A stretch of DNA of 64,000 nt from Rs1 sp029027825 (GTDB taxonomy: Bacteria; Pseudomonadota; Gammaproteobacteria; Pseudomonadales; Balneatricaceae), in contig CP093399.1 of the NCBI GenBank assembly GCA_029027825.1, positions 1,922,001-1,986,000 of the forward strand, given 5' to 3'. Below, piece by piece: positions 53,018-61,483 of the stretch. Both the position numbers and the translations under genes were made by a program. The notes beneath the pieces are model-generated. The model was not told where the DNA came from, did no database searches, and worked only from the letters and a program-made list of their open reading frames with translations. Each line of letters starts with the position of its first letter. Position 1 is the stretch's first letter.

Positions 53018-53183
53018 CCCTAACCCCTTTCGGCTTTCAGCTTTCAAAATTAATATGATCGCTACAAAGCCATAATCTACAATATTTCTCCACACTATCC
53101 ATCACACTAAAGATCAAGCATCCAACGATCGGTCAAAAGATTTCGTGTGCGGTTTCGCTGCAGCGAGTTCATTTCTTTTTACA
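53018..53183 (+). repeat. Family D repeat, copy 2 of a direct duplication
   Basis: Second copy of the 52614 unit, 404 bp away. Its GCTGCAGCGAGTTCATTTCT end also occurs inverted at about 54494-54541, after the toxin-antitoxin pair, so this end brackets the TA region. Confidence 0.8.
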
Positions 53184-53679
53184 AAAAAAAGAAACCGAAC
53201 CAAAGAGGCTCTTTGCCATCCTTGGCACCGCCAAATACCGTACATCCTGTACAAATACGCTCTATGACATCCATGTCACCGCGTTATACCGTACATCCTG
53301 TACATAAAAATTTAGCCCTACTATTGCCTAGCTTTTTATAACGCTGAAGGCTCTCTCTCCACGATTCACTAAATTGACGGCCGCTCAGAATCGCCATCCG
53401 TGGCTCAACTTCGCTTTTCGCGACATTGCCGACAGGGATGTAGGTACTTAGACTTTGCAGGAGCATAAAGTCTGCCTGTCGCTCCCCTCATCAATTTAGT
53501 CAATCACTCCGGCCAATACAAAGGGGCTGGAGGCTCCGTAGTGGGTCATTATGTACAGCGATACTTTATCTGCAGTAACAATTAACGCTAGTAATATCTG
53601 TGGTTTATTAGCAAATGGCAGTGAGAAAAAGCGACTGACACATACTTTTAACTGTCCCAGTTTATTCCTGCCATAGCAT

Positions 53680-54009
53680 TTAAGGCAACGACGTTAAACG
53701 TTTGGATAAATGTAATTTAACGTCTTGGCGGCCATCAAATATAGCGATAACGATCACTCGCTTGGCCATTATTTTATAAATAATTCGGTATTGATTACTG
53801 ATGATTTCAAATATCAAATCGTTAGGCACTTGATAAAGCTCATGTGGCTGGTGACCACGTTCAGGCATCTCACGTAAGCTTTGTACCTTAACTTCGATAG
53901 CATCGGTTATTGCTACGGCGACATCAGCACCCGCCTTTGATAAGTAATATTGTGCAATGTTTAGTAGATCTGCGGTTGCTTGATGGGTTAATTCAACATG
54001 AAATGTCAT
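53680..54009 (-). CDS. Type II toxin, RelE/ParE family
   Basis: The 109-residue toxin has a ParE-like fold: THQATADLLNIAQYYLSKAGADVA helices, REMPERGHQPHELYQ, then the strand pair ISNQYRIIYKIMAKRVIVIAIFDGRQD. RelE/ParE toxins cleave ribosome-bound mRNA or inhibit gyrase; ParE-like helices at the start slightly favour the latter, but this is not settled. The ATG at 54009 follows the antitoxin stop by 6 bp. It sits in a repeat-rich accessory region. Confidence 0.9.
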   Translation of the reverse strand: MTFHVELTHQATADLLNIAQYYLSKAGADVAVAITDAIEVKVQSLREMPERGHQPHELYQVPNDLIFEIISNQYRIIYKIMAKRVIVIAIFDGRQDVKLHLSKRLTSLP

Positions 54010-54015
54010 CACTAG

Positions 54016-54291
54016 CTACTTATCTAATAATTTTTGACGTATTTCATCAAACGCGCTAGCAGCACTTTGTACCTTACCCGCTGAAATATCACGCTCACCT
54101 TGGTTTATTAGCTGCAGCATGGCGATGGTATTTTCTTTTCGCTCATATTCTGCAACAGATTGTACAACCATCGCCGCTTCACCATTTTGAGTAATAATAT
54201 ACGCCTCACCATCTGCTTTTAATTCTTGGGCTATTTTGGTGGCATTCGCCTTTAAATAACTAATGGGTTTGATGTGATCATGTAGTGCCAT
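54016..54291 (-). CDS. Type II antitoxin, Phd/YefM family
   Basis: The 91-residue antitoxin has the Phd/YefM DNA-binding N-terminal domain: PISYLKANATKIAQELKADGEAYIITQNGEAAMVVQS, then a C-terminal acidic helix that should wrap the toxin. It is the first gene of the pair. A 17-bp perfect inverted repeat 47 bp upstream is the likely autoregulatory operator. Confidence 0.92.
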   Translation of the reverse strand: MALHDHIKPISYLKANATKIAQELKADGEAYIITQNGEAAMVVQSVAEYERKENTIAMLQLINQGERDISAGKVQSAASAFDEIRQKLLDK

Positions 54292-54337
54292 GGTCTTTTC
54301 CTGAATCGGTAATTACGATGGTTAAAAACCAGCTTAG

Positions 54338-54372
54338 CACAAGACTAAATATGAATCATATTTAGTCTTGTG
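54338..54372. promoter_or_regulatory. 35-bp palindrome upstream of the antitoxin gene (probable operator)
   Basis: CACAAGACTAAATATGA, one spacer base, then TCATATTTAGTCTTGTG: a perfect 17-bp inverted repeat. It lies 47 bp upstream of the Phd/YefM start, where such antitoxins bind. It could also end transcription as a hairpin. Confidence 0.7.
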
Positions 54373-54551
54373 TGATTTAAACACTACTGATAATTATGCG
54401 TGGCAGGCAAGTATTTTTTTTGCGAAAAGCTTCCGCGTCCGGCTAACACCCCTTATCTACTTCCTTGATGGGGCGAAATTTCCTTTGGTTCGGTTTCTTT
54501 TTTTCGTAACAAGAAATGAACTCGCTGCAGCGAAACCGCACTTGAAATGGC

Positions 54552-54583
54552 CTTTCTAACTTTCTAACTTTCTAACTTTCTCA
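54552..54583. repeat. 8-bp tandem repeat at the end of the MazG-like gene
   Basis: CTTTCTAA repeated at 8-bp steps, three perfect units and one partial. It overlaps the stop codon of the pyrophosphohydrolase gene. Confidence 0.85.
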
Positions 54584-54931
54584 ATCATACTGATCATACT
54601 TCTTCGCACTCCCCCTCACTTTATCCGCTGGATACTTAGCGATATTCTTCAGCATTTTTTGCTCAACTGCAGCTAAGATATCTACATCTAACTTAGTCGC
54701 CAAACGCAGTAGATATACTTGAACATCGGCTATTTCATCAATAACTGCTGATAATTGTTCTGGAGATAAATTTTGAGATTGCTCCTCTGTCAGCCATTGA
54801 AAGCATTCCACAAGCTCTGATGCTTCAACACTTAACGCCATGGAGAGGTTTTTAGGTGAATGGAATTGATCCCAGTCACGATCATCGGCAAATTTTTTAA
54901 GTTTAATTTTTAAAGTTTCTAAATCATCCAT
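54581..54931 (-). CDS. MazG-like nucleotide pyrophosphohydrolase (dCTPase/RS21-C6 type)
   Basis: The 116-residue all-helical protein has the metal-binding pattern of the MazG superfamily: SMALSVEASELVECFQWL (two Glu pairs) and AVIDEIADVQVYLLRLATKL (Glu and Asp). The short single domain and the WDQFHSPKNL start match the dCTP pyrophosphatase-like group, which removes non-canonical or excess nucleotides. It lies next to a toxin-antitoxin pair; housekeeping cleaning is the simplest role. The C-terminus ends in the repeat-bearing KKYDQYD. Confidence 0.9.
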   Translation of the reverse strand: MDDLETLKIKLKKFADDRDWDQFHSPKNLSMALSVEASELVECFQWLTEEQSQNLSPEQLSAVIDEIADVQVYLLRLATKLDVDILAAVEQKMLKNIAKYPADKVRGSAKKYDQYD

Positions 54932-55303
54932 CTTTACTGTTATTCCTTTTTGCCTGTCGCACTAAAACGGTATTTTCAAGGTGGTCAGCATTTTTCAAAT
55001 CCTATGGACGCGGGGTAGCGCTTGTCGTCACGACATAGGGAGATATCTATAACTTTGAGTGCAAACTTAAATCTATTAAAGCCATTAAGCGCCTCTGAAA
55101 GCCTGTTGGACTAGCCACTTATCTACTGCGAAAACCAGAATCTGAGCATGTTTTTAATGCTCAACATTAACATATTGTTTTTTCGAAATCTTAAATTATT
55201 ACAGTTAGTTATGTGACCTTTAGCTGACAGTTTTACTATTTATTTATCTGAATTGAAATATATTGAGGAATATGATGAAAGATTAGTGGGTTGTTGTTGC
55301 CGG
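54932..55303. other. Gap upstream of the family C array; no gene seen
   Basis: AT-rich DNA without a supported ORF or repeat. It must contain the promoter of the MazG-like gene. Confidence 0.5.
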
Positions 55304-55950
55304 TTTAAATCTTTCTCTGTGCTCTCTGGGGTAAGACCAATTTTTTAAAAATTTATTTACCACAGAGTTCACAGAGGCGCTACGCTGCACAGAGGATAAA
55401 CCAAACACTATAATTTCAATAAGTGGCGAGTTAAATTCTTACGCCCGAGCCTGTTTTACCAGTATTATGCTAGCAAGTGACTAGCCCTTAATTTCAGATT
55501 TCTAATCTTTTGATCTACCATTTAAATCTTTTAATCCCTTCTCCGTGTCCTCTGTGCCCTCTGTGGTAAAACCAATCTTCTAAAGATTTTTTCACCACAG
55601 AGTTCACAGAGGCGCTGCGCTGCACAGAGGAAAAACCAAACACTATAATTTCAATAAGTGGCGAGTTAAATTCTTACGCCCGAGCCTGTTTTACCAGTAT
55701 TACGCTAGCTAGTGACAAGCCCTTAATTTCAGGTTTCTGATCTCTTGATCTACCATTTAAATCTTTTAATCCCTTCTCCGTGTCCTCTGTGCCCTCTGTG
55801 GTAAAACTAGTCTTTTAAAGATTTTTTCACCACAGAGGATAAACAAAAAACCATAGTGACAATGAGTGGCGAGTTAAGTGTTGATACTCGTATCCGGTTT
55901 TTACCAGTGTCACTGCCGCTGACGAACCCTTAATTACAGGCTTCTAATTA
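55304..55950 (+). repeat. Family C tandem array, three units
   Basis: Units start at about 55304, 55521 and 55756 (217, 235 and about 195 bp). Each has TTTAAATCTTTTAATCCC, a hairpin CTCTGTGGTAAAACCAATC / AAAGATTTTTTCACCACAGAG, a second short palindrome GGCGCTGCGCTGCACAGAGG, and a tail with AAGTGGCGAGTTAAATTC, GCCTGTTTTACCAGTAT and AGTGACAAGCCCTTAATTTC. The third lacks the GGCGCTGCGC part. Confidence 0.9.
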
Positions 55951-56018
55951 TAGTGACCCACAACTAACCATCCACTTTACGCCTTGCGTTATACGCACAG
56001 CGTTATATAATAATTTTT

Positions 56019-56297
56019 ATGATTAAGTCTTTTTCCGATAAAAATACAGCTCAACTTTTTGCTGGAGGTCATCCACGTCAATTTAAAGCATTTCAAAGGC
56101 AAGCGGAAAGAAAGCTGCACTTACTTGATATGGCAGCAACAATCGACTTTTTAAGGAGTCCACCAGGTAACAGGCTAGAGCAATTATCAGGGAATAGAAA
56201 AGGGCAACACAGCATTCGCATCAACCAGCAATGGCGCTTATGTTTTCGATGGGAAGATAACAACGCATTTGAAGTTGAAATAACTGATTATCATTAA
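56019..56297 (+). CDS. higB: Type II toxin HigB
   Basis: The 92-residue toxin of the HigB/RelE family has IKSFSDKNTAQLFAGGHPRQF at the start, LLDMAATIDFLRSPPGNRLEQL in the centre, and the catalytic end SIRINQQWRLCFRWEDNNAFEVEITDYH. HigB cleaves mRNA on the ribosome. The toxin-first order with HigA behind is typical of hig loci. The stop codon is part of the ATTAA target site of a family A element that starts at the very next base. Confidence 0.94.
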   Translation: MIKSFSDKNTAQLFAGGHPRQFKAFQRQAERKLHLLDMAATIDFLRSPPGNRLEQLSGNRKGQHSIRINQQWRLCFRWEDNNAFEVEITDYH

Positions 56298-56456
56298 CCT
56301 GAATCAGTGACTTCACTGCACCACATAGCGTAAGCTCTTGATTCTACAGCGGTTAGAAAATTCTCGCTGAACCTACGGGTGCAGCTAAGATTTTTCAATT
56401 CCACCGTAAAACCAATATCTTACACTCTGTATTCACTTTAAAATCACGGATTCAGG
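56298..56456 (+). repeat. Family A repeat (MITE-like), short form, target duplication ATTAA, between higB and higA
   Basis: 159-bp copy with ends CCTGAATCAGTGACTTC and AAAATCACGGATTCAGG and exact ATTAA on both sides (56293-56297 and 56457-56461). Removing it and one ATTAA would leave 17 bp between the higB stop and the higA ATG, against 181 now. Confidence 0.93.
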
Positions 56457-56478
56457 ATTAAGGATTAAGGCAATAATT

Positions 56479-56778
56479 ATGATTGAAAATAATATGAGAG
56501 CGATCCACCCAGGCGAGATATTAAAAGAGGAATACCTCATACCTTTGGGCCTCTCTGCGAATGCCCTTTCTCTGGCATTACGAGTACCATCTAGTCGGAT
56601 CGGTGAAATACTTAAGCAGCGTAGAGGAATCACCCCTGATACTGCCTTACGTTTAGCCAAATACTTTAGAACCGATGCACAAAGTTGGATGAATTTACAA
56701 ATAGACTACGACTTAAAATTAGCCACAGAGCATAGCGGTAAACAAATTGAGCGAGATATTCAACCAATGGCAATGTAA
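56479..56778 (+). CDS. higA: Antitoxin HigA (XRE-family DNA-binding protein)
   Basis: The 99-residue antitoxin has the HigA helix-turn-helix: AIHPGEILKEEYLIPLGLSANALSLALRVPSSRIGEILKQRR, then GITPDTALRLAKYFRTDAQSWMNLQIDYDLKLA. It neutralises HigB and represses the locus. AAGG precedes the ATG at 56479; an ATG at 56494 is also possible. It is now separated from higB by a family A element, so its share of the higB transcript may have changed. Confidence 0.94.
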   Translation: MIENNMRAIHPGEILKEEYLIPLGLSANALSLALRVPSSRIGEILKQRRGITPDTALRLAKYFRTDAQSWMNLQIDYDLKLATEHSGKQIERDIQPMAM

Positions 56779-56902
56779 TTCTACTTACTACTGATTTTAT
56801 TGAATTGTTGCTAGCTGCCGTCCTTGCGTTGCTGGTTTCAAATCATTTAACCTACATATCGAACCCCATTATCCACCACTTTCATTGAAATATGTTCATC
56901 TA

Positions 56903-57570
56903 TTCTCTGTGGTAAGACCAATTTTTTTAAATATTTTTTAACCACAGAGGGCACAGAGGCGCTGCGCTGCACAGAGGAAAATAAAAAAACAATAGTGACC
57001 ATAAGTGGCGAGCTCAGTTTTACTCCCCTATTCTATTTTACCGGTATGATGCTAGCCTAGTGACGAGCCATTAATTGCAGATTTCTACTTTTTTGATCTA
57101 CCATTTAAAACTTTTAATCCCTTCTCCGTGTCCTTTGAGCGCTCTGGGATAAGACAAATTTTTTAAAGATTTATTCATCACAGAGGTCACAGAGACGCTG
57201 CGCTGCACAGAGGAAAACAATAGTGACAATAAGTGGCGAGTTCAGTTTCACTCCCCTATTCTATTTTACCGGTATGATGCTAGCTAGTGACAAGCCCTTA
57301 ATCTCAGATTTCTAATCTTTTGATCTACCATTTCAGTCTGTTAATCCCTTCTCCGTGTCCTCTGTGCCCTCTGTGGTAAAACCAATCTTTTAAAGATTTT
57401 TTCACCACAGAGATCACAGAGGCGCTGCGCTGCACAGAGGATAAACCAAACACTATAATTTCAATAAGTGGCGAGTTAGATTCTTACGCCCAATCCTGTT
57501 TTACAAGTATTATGCTAGTGACAAGCCCTTAATTTCAGGTTTATAATCTTTTTATCTACAACTAATCACT
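56903..57570 (+). repeat. Family C tandem array, three units
   Basis: Units start at about 56903, 57104 and 57331, with the same order of hairpin, GCGCTGCGCTGCACAGAGG and tail as at 55304. A fourth unit is begun at 57575-57606 (ATTGAAATCTTTTAATCC, CCTCTGGGG) and stops there. Between arrays lie only higB, a family A copy and higA. Confidence 0.9.
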
Positions 57571-57680
57571 GTGCATTGAAATCTTTTAATCCTTCCTCTG
57601 GGGCTGTTCGCTGCAGCTGGCCCAAAGAGTAGCATTAGGAAAGTAGCGAATAATCCCCTAATGCTAAACGTCGAAGGTCT

Positions 57681-59291
57681 CTATATTTGACTATCAATGA
57701 GTTCCCTTATTTGCGCCAAAGTCGTTTCTTTGACTAATTTTCCATCTTCAAAAACCACCTCTAATAGCCCTTGGCGCTCTTCTGCCTCGGTCACATCATC
57801 AAACAATGTTAATTCACCATCGACCCGTTCAATTTTTAACAAACCTTTGGCTGACTTCTTTTTAGTATCTGTTTTTGGGTCTTTAAAAATAGCGATCCGT
57901 TGAGAATTTTTCACCACACTAGTTGCCTTCACTGCAGAACCATGGGTATCACGGGTGACGAATTGATAACTGTATGAACCAATGCCTAACACAACCTTTG
58001 ATGCAAAACCTTTGTCCATTAAACGCTGTAATATCTCACGCTGTCGCTTTAAAGTGATAGCATCTCCATAAATAGCGCCAATGTGCTGATCGAGTAATTT
58101 AAAGCCCTTTGCAGTGGTAGTGCCCCCAAACGTTTCCCACAGTGATTCAATTAGACCTTGGACTTCACAGCGCATTAAAGACAGCGTCTGAGCAACGTCA
58201 GAATCGCTATTGCCTAACTGAAAGTATTGGCCTTCCCAGCGATATGCTTCATAGCCATTATTGCGGGCATCTTGTTGTGCGGCCTCTTGTGTATCGAATA
58301 ACTCTGCGTAGTCGGAAATAGTAGAGACCCGATAGCCGGTTAATATTTTAACCGGATCACCTGAGTCAGGTCGAATCACTAGCGTACCGTCACGCGCCAT
58401 AATCTCCTTTTTTAACTGGGGTAAATAGTCCGTCACTAACGTCCAAAAATCCCATGTATCTGAGACCACACTCAATACACCAGTCGGAGATTGCTCTTTC
58501 ATCAAGTATTTAAAGAACTCTATTTCACCCTCCTCAATCCAGGAACAAGTCACTGAGTGCTCGGTTGCGTCCACTGAACAACCCACTAGTTCTTTATCGA
58601 CGTTGGCGCCATAGTATTTTTCGGCAAATAACACCGCTGGGATAGTATCTGTACCGACTAAACCGGATGCTAAGTGGCCAAAGCCACTCATTGCCGCAGC
58701 CTGTTTACCAAACATGCCTCTGAAGCTGAAGTCATGTCCTTGAAACGGTACAAAGTCCATTGGCAAACCGGTTTTTTGAGCGAACTCTTTGAAAACTTGT
58801 AAATAAGCCACGGCTGTTGTTGCGCTGGTTTGTATTGGCCAATTTTCACAACTTAATACGGTCTCAATCATATTTGTCAACCATTGGAACCCCGCTTTAG
58901 TATTGACGATAGTGATTGGAGGCACCAAGTATGGGACTAACGTACCTTCAGCTAGCGCCTTAATTTTTAACGGCAAATAACCTAAATCATGTAAATTCTC
59001 TAAGTATTTTACATCCACGCTATAACCTAACATTGCACTCAAAATCCGCTTGTGCTCATTGATCGCCGTGGCTTTGTCAGCCTTAAAAAATTCAGCCCAT
59101 TCTTCTTGAAGGTAGCTTTTTATAAAATATTGCAAGCCGACAAAGGCAACTTTTTCACTGTTTTCGACGTTACTTAATCGACCACTTCTAGAGGTGAAAT
59201 TTGCATATACTTCACTCACATCTGGGTGATAGGCACGACTGTGAAATTCTTTATAAACATCTTTTTGCATACTTGCTGCTGTAATAGTCAT
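57681..59291 (-). CDS. nadV: Nicotinamide phosphoribosyltransferase NadV
   Basis: The 536-residue enzyme of the NAMPT family makes NMN from nicotinamide and PRPP. The C-terminal phosphoribosyltransferase fold has DFSFRGMFGKQAAAMSGFGHLAS, VDATEHSVTCSW (catalytic His region), LVIRPDSGDPVKIL and KGFKLLDQHIGAIYGDAI. It lies 10 bp after the prs gene, whose product supplies PRPP, and a GGGAGA ribosome site falls in that gap. The pair should be repressed by the divergent NrtR-like protein. Confidence 0.96.
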   Translation of the reverse strand: MTITAASMQKDVYKEFHSRAYHPDVSEVYANFTSRSGRLSNVENSEKVAFVGLQYFIKSYLQEEWAEFFKADKATAINEHKRILSAMLGYSVDVKYLENLHDLGYLPLKIKALAEGTLVPYLVPPITIVNTKAGFQWLTNMIETVLSCENWPIQTSATTAVAYLQVFKEFAQKTGLPMDFVPFQGHDFSFRGMFGKQAAAMSGFGHLASGLVGTDTIPAVLFAEKYYGANVDKELVGCSVDATEHSVTCSWIEEGEIEFFKYLMKEQSPTGVLSVVSDTWDFWTLVTDYLPQLKKEIMARDGTLVIRPDSGDPVKILTGYRVSTISDYAELFDTQEAAQQDARNNGYEAYRWEGQYFQLGNSDSDVAQTLSLMRCEVQGLIESLWETFGGTTTAKGFKLLDQHIGAIYGDAITLKRQREILQRLMDKGFASKVVLGIGSYSYQFVTRDTHGSAVKATSVVKNSQRIAIFKDPKTDTKKKSAKGLLKIERVDGELTLFDDVTEAEERQGLLEVVFEDGKLVKETTLAQIRELIDSQI

Positions 59292-59301
59292 AATCGTCTC
59301 C

Positions 59302-60156
59302 CTACATTTCTATAATTTTTAATTCTACATTGGCGTTGGTTTCAAAATCATCCGCCGCTCTGATTGAATCGGTGGTGTATATCATATTAATCTTCCCCTC
59401 GAAGACTTCGATACCTTTGGAAAAAATACCGTGTGTCACGAACAGTGATATATGAATTGCACCTGCTGCTTTAAGCACTTTGGCCAACTCAATAAATGTT
59501 CGTCCGCCATCACATATATCATCCGCTATCAGTACCTTTTTCCCCTGAACATCGCCGAGTATTTGAGTATTGAGAATTTTACCTGTTTTTATATCTCTTA
59601 CTTTTTGCGCTTGTATGACTTGTGGAACACCATTAAATTTTTCGGCTATTTGCAAGGTTTTTTTAGCCGCTCCTGCATCAGGGGATATCAGGGTTAACTC
59701 TCCACAAGCTAAGGATTTTGCCAAACTATCGCAACGCGCTAACAAATCAATTTGCGCTATATTTACCACGCGATTAAGCAAGGCAGGTGAAACATCGCTG
59801 TGTGCATCCCAAATTGTGACTTTGGCAAACTCCAATCCATTAATAAAACTGGCCATCACCGCTGCCCCCAAGGCCTCTCCTTCGACGCAGACTCTATCTT
59901 GTCGGGCATAGGGAAAATACGGTATTACTAATTCAATAGGGGTATTTAAAGGCAGTAAGCGTTTAAGTGCATCCACTGCTATCATCAATTTCACTAGCGT
60001 TGAAGAGTGAACTAGACGCTCGTATATCTCCACTTTAACACTATTCTTAAAATCGCCTGGAGCAAACCGGATATGCTCTTCACCCCCTGAAAAAGTAAAG
60101 CTATCAAATATTATTAATGATTTATTGCCGGTTACATCAAAGCTATATATGTTCAT
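59302..60156 (-). CDS. prs: Ribose-phosphate pyrophosphokinase (NadV-linked PRPP synthetase)
   Basis: The 284-residue PRPP synthetase has PYFPYARQDRVCVEGEALGAAVMA (ATP-binding flexible-loop region), TIWDAHSDVSPALL (ribose-5-phosphate/metal) and the PRPP-binding loop VLIADDICDGGRTFIEL. It is shorter than housekeeping Prs (about 315 residues), as is common for copies paired with nadV, including phage ones. I start at ATG 60156, after AAGGATG; the longer frame to 60192 would run through an operator site. It provides the co-substrate for NadV. Confidence 0.94.
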   Translation of the reverse strand: MNIYSFDVTGNKSLIIFDSFTFSGGEEHIRFAPGDFKNSVKVEIYERLVHSSTLVKLMIAVDALKRLLPLNTPIELVIPYFPYARQDRVCVEGEALGAAVMASFINGLEFAKVTIWDAHSDVSPALLNRVVNIAQIDLLARCDSLAKSLACGELTLISPDAGAAKKTLQIAEKFNGVPQVIQAQKVRDIKTGKILNTQILGDVQGKKVLIADDICDGGRTFIELAKVLKAAGAIHISLFVTHGIFSKGIEVFEGKINMIYTTDSIRAADDFETNANVELKIIEM

Positions 60157-60176
60157 GTTTTCATCCTTAATATTAA

Positions 60177-60189
60177 TGTCCCTAAGACA
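60177..60189. promoter_or_regulatory. NrtR-like operator, site 1 (prs-nadV side)
   Basis: TGTCCCTAAGACA, 21 bp upstream of the prs start codon. It shares the TGTC-N-(C/T)-TAAGACA pattern with two more sites in this gap. Confidence 0.75.
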
Positions 60190-60233
60190 CAAAATAATTT
60201 ACCAGAGAATGCCCTGTAGATCAAGAATCTTTA

Positions 60234-60246
60234 TGTCTTAATGACA
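60234..60246. promoter_or_regulatory. NrtR-like operator, site 2
   Basis: TGTCTTAATGACA on the plus strand, i.e. TGTCATTAAGACA on the minus strand, in the middle of the divergent promoter region. Confidence 0.75.
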
Positions 60247-60321
60247 TTAACTAAACATTTCCTCCATATAAGTCAAAGAATATGAAGGTTTGATTGATAT
60301 TTGTAGATGCATATTTTATTG

Positions 60322-60334
60322 TGTCACTAAGACA
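60322..60334. promoter_or_regulatory. NrtR-like operator, site 3 (regulator side)
   Basis: TGTCACTAAGACA, 24 bp before the ATG of the regulator, implying autoregulation. Confidence 0.75.
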
Positions 60335-60357
60335 TACACGAAATACAGACATACAAT

Positions 60358-61056
60358 ATGACAGACTCTTACGATATTAATGCATTTAAAAACCCACTAC
60401 TCACAGTGGATAGTGTTCTATTTACGGTTAAAGACCACGCACTAAAAGTATTGCTGGTAAAGCGTGCTAAAGACCCCTTCGCGGGACGTTGGGGACTTCC
60501 CGGTGGTTTCGTCGATGTTGACCTAGATAACAACACAGATTTAACCGCACTGAGAAAACTTAAAGAGAAAACCAACTTAGCGCCGCGTTACCTAGAGCAG
60601 CTACAAGCGTTTTCTAGCCATAATCGTGACCCTAGAGGATTCAGTGTTACTTTAGTCTACTATGCATTGATTGCCGCTCAGGATGTGTCATCCCATATCG
60701 ATACCGTCGAAAATGCTCAGTGGTTTGATATTGCAGACCTGGATAATTTAGCAGTTGCCTTTGATCACAAGTTTATTGTTGAACAAGCCCGAACGCGATT
60801 ACAACAAAAAGCCCTATATTCCATGGTCCCAGTATATTGCCTACCGGAATATTTTACGGTTAGCCAATTAAAAACAGTGATAGAGATTATTATCGGCAAG
60901 AGTATCCAACGAAAAAGTCTTATTCGCAGAATAGACTCCTCGAAAATTTTTCAGAAATCAGCTGAAAAAGAAAAGTTAGGGGGTCGTTTATCCCAGCTAT
61001 ATTGCTTAAAAGCGGATGTTGAAATTGTCAATTTTGAACGGAATTTAAGCAGCTGA
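60358..61056 (+). CDS. nrtR: NrtR-like transcriptional regulator (Nudix fold plus winged helix)
   Basis: The 232-residue protein has a Nudix-fold domain (about 10-150, LLTVDSVLFTVKDHALKVLLVKRAKDPFAG, RWGLPGGFVDVDLDNN) and a C-terminal winged helix (about 150-225, YFTVSQLKTVIEIIIGKSIQRKSLIRRI). The catalytic Nudix box is degenerate: where active enzymes have REL.EE, this protein has LRKLKEKTNL, lacking the key Glu pair. This is expected of NrtR, which uses the fold to sense ADP-ribose or NAD precursors. It is divergent from prs-nadV and flanked by three matching operators. Confidence 0.9.
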   Translation: MTDSYDINAFKNPLLTVDSVLFTVKDHALKVLLVKRAKDPFAGRWGLPGGFVDVDLDNNTDLTALRKLKEKTNLAPRYLEQLQAFSSHNRDPRGFSVTLVYYALIAAQDVSSHIDTVENAQWFDIADLDNLAVAFDHKFIVEQARTRLQQKALYSMVPVYCLPEYFTVSQLKTVIEIIIGKSIQRKSLIRRIDSSKIFQKSAEKEKLGGRLSQLYCLKADVEIVNFERNLSS

Positions 61057-61167
61057 TAAAGTCTAAATCATCTATTGATTTATAACTTTATCGCTCGCCT
61101 GTTCTGCTCTTCAAATAGAGACGATGTACAGCAACCCGTCATCCCACATCTGGCTCGTCACTGTTCA

Positions 61168-61398
61168 TTTAAATCTTTTATCCCTTCTCTGTGTTCTCGG
61201 TGCCCTCTATGGTAAAACCAATCTTTTAAAGATTTATTCACCACAGAGGTCCCAGAGGCGCCGCGCTGCACAGAGGAAAATAAAAAAAACAATAGTGACA
61301 ATAAGTGGCGAGTTCAGTTTTACTCCCCTATTCTATTTTACCAGTATGATGCTAGCCTAGTGACGAGCCATTAATTACAGATTTCTAATTTTTTGACT
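61168..61398 (+). repeat. Family C repeat, single copy
   Basis: One complete unit (TTTAAATCTTTTATCCC to TTACAGATTTCTAATTTTT), closest to the first unit at 56903 in its tail (GTTTTACTCCCCTATTC). It lies in the gap 61057-61660 downstream of nrtR. Confidence 0.85.
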
Positions 61399-61445
61399 CA
61401 CGAGAAAATATGGAGAAAATAGCGAACTCGCATTTTTTATAACCA

Positions 61446-61483
61446 GAGACCTCTGCATAACGTTGCGAGCGAAGATAAGACAA
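61446..61483. repeat. Family B repeat, end fragment
   Basis: Begins AGAGACCTCTGCATAACGTT and continues GCGAGCGAAGATAAGACAA, identical in its outer 25 bp to the complete copy, then diverges. The rest of this gap shows no feature. Confidence 0.75.

Larger units (their letters stand above)
52264..53679. other. 1.4-kb gene-free region with repeats
   Basis: I see no gene here. It contains a family C trace (about 52544-52590, CCACCACAGAAATCACAGAG), two family D copies, a pair of CCGTACATCCTGTACA palindromic boxes (about 53240 and 53286), and a sequence with stops in all frames that might be old coding debris (53340-53520). The frame at 53147-53341 translates repeats. Confidence 0.6.

Noticed and set aside
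53147..53341. 64-residue ORF
   Set aside because: Built from family D sequence and the TACATCCTGTAC boxes; low-complexity and without a credible start.
55304..57570. Possible CRISPR or rRNA-like repeats
   Set aside because: Units exceed 200 bp, are contiguous and vary; no spacers and no cas genes.
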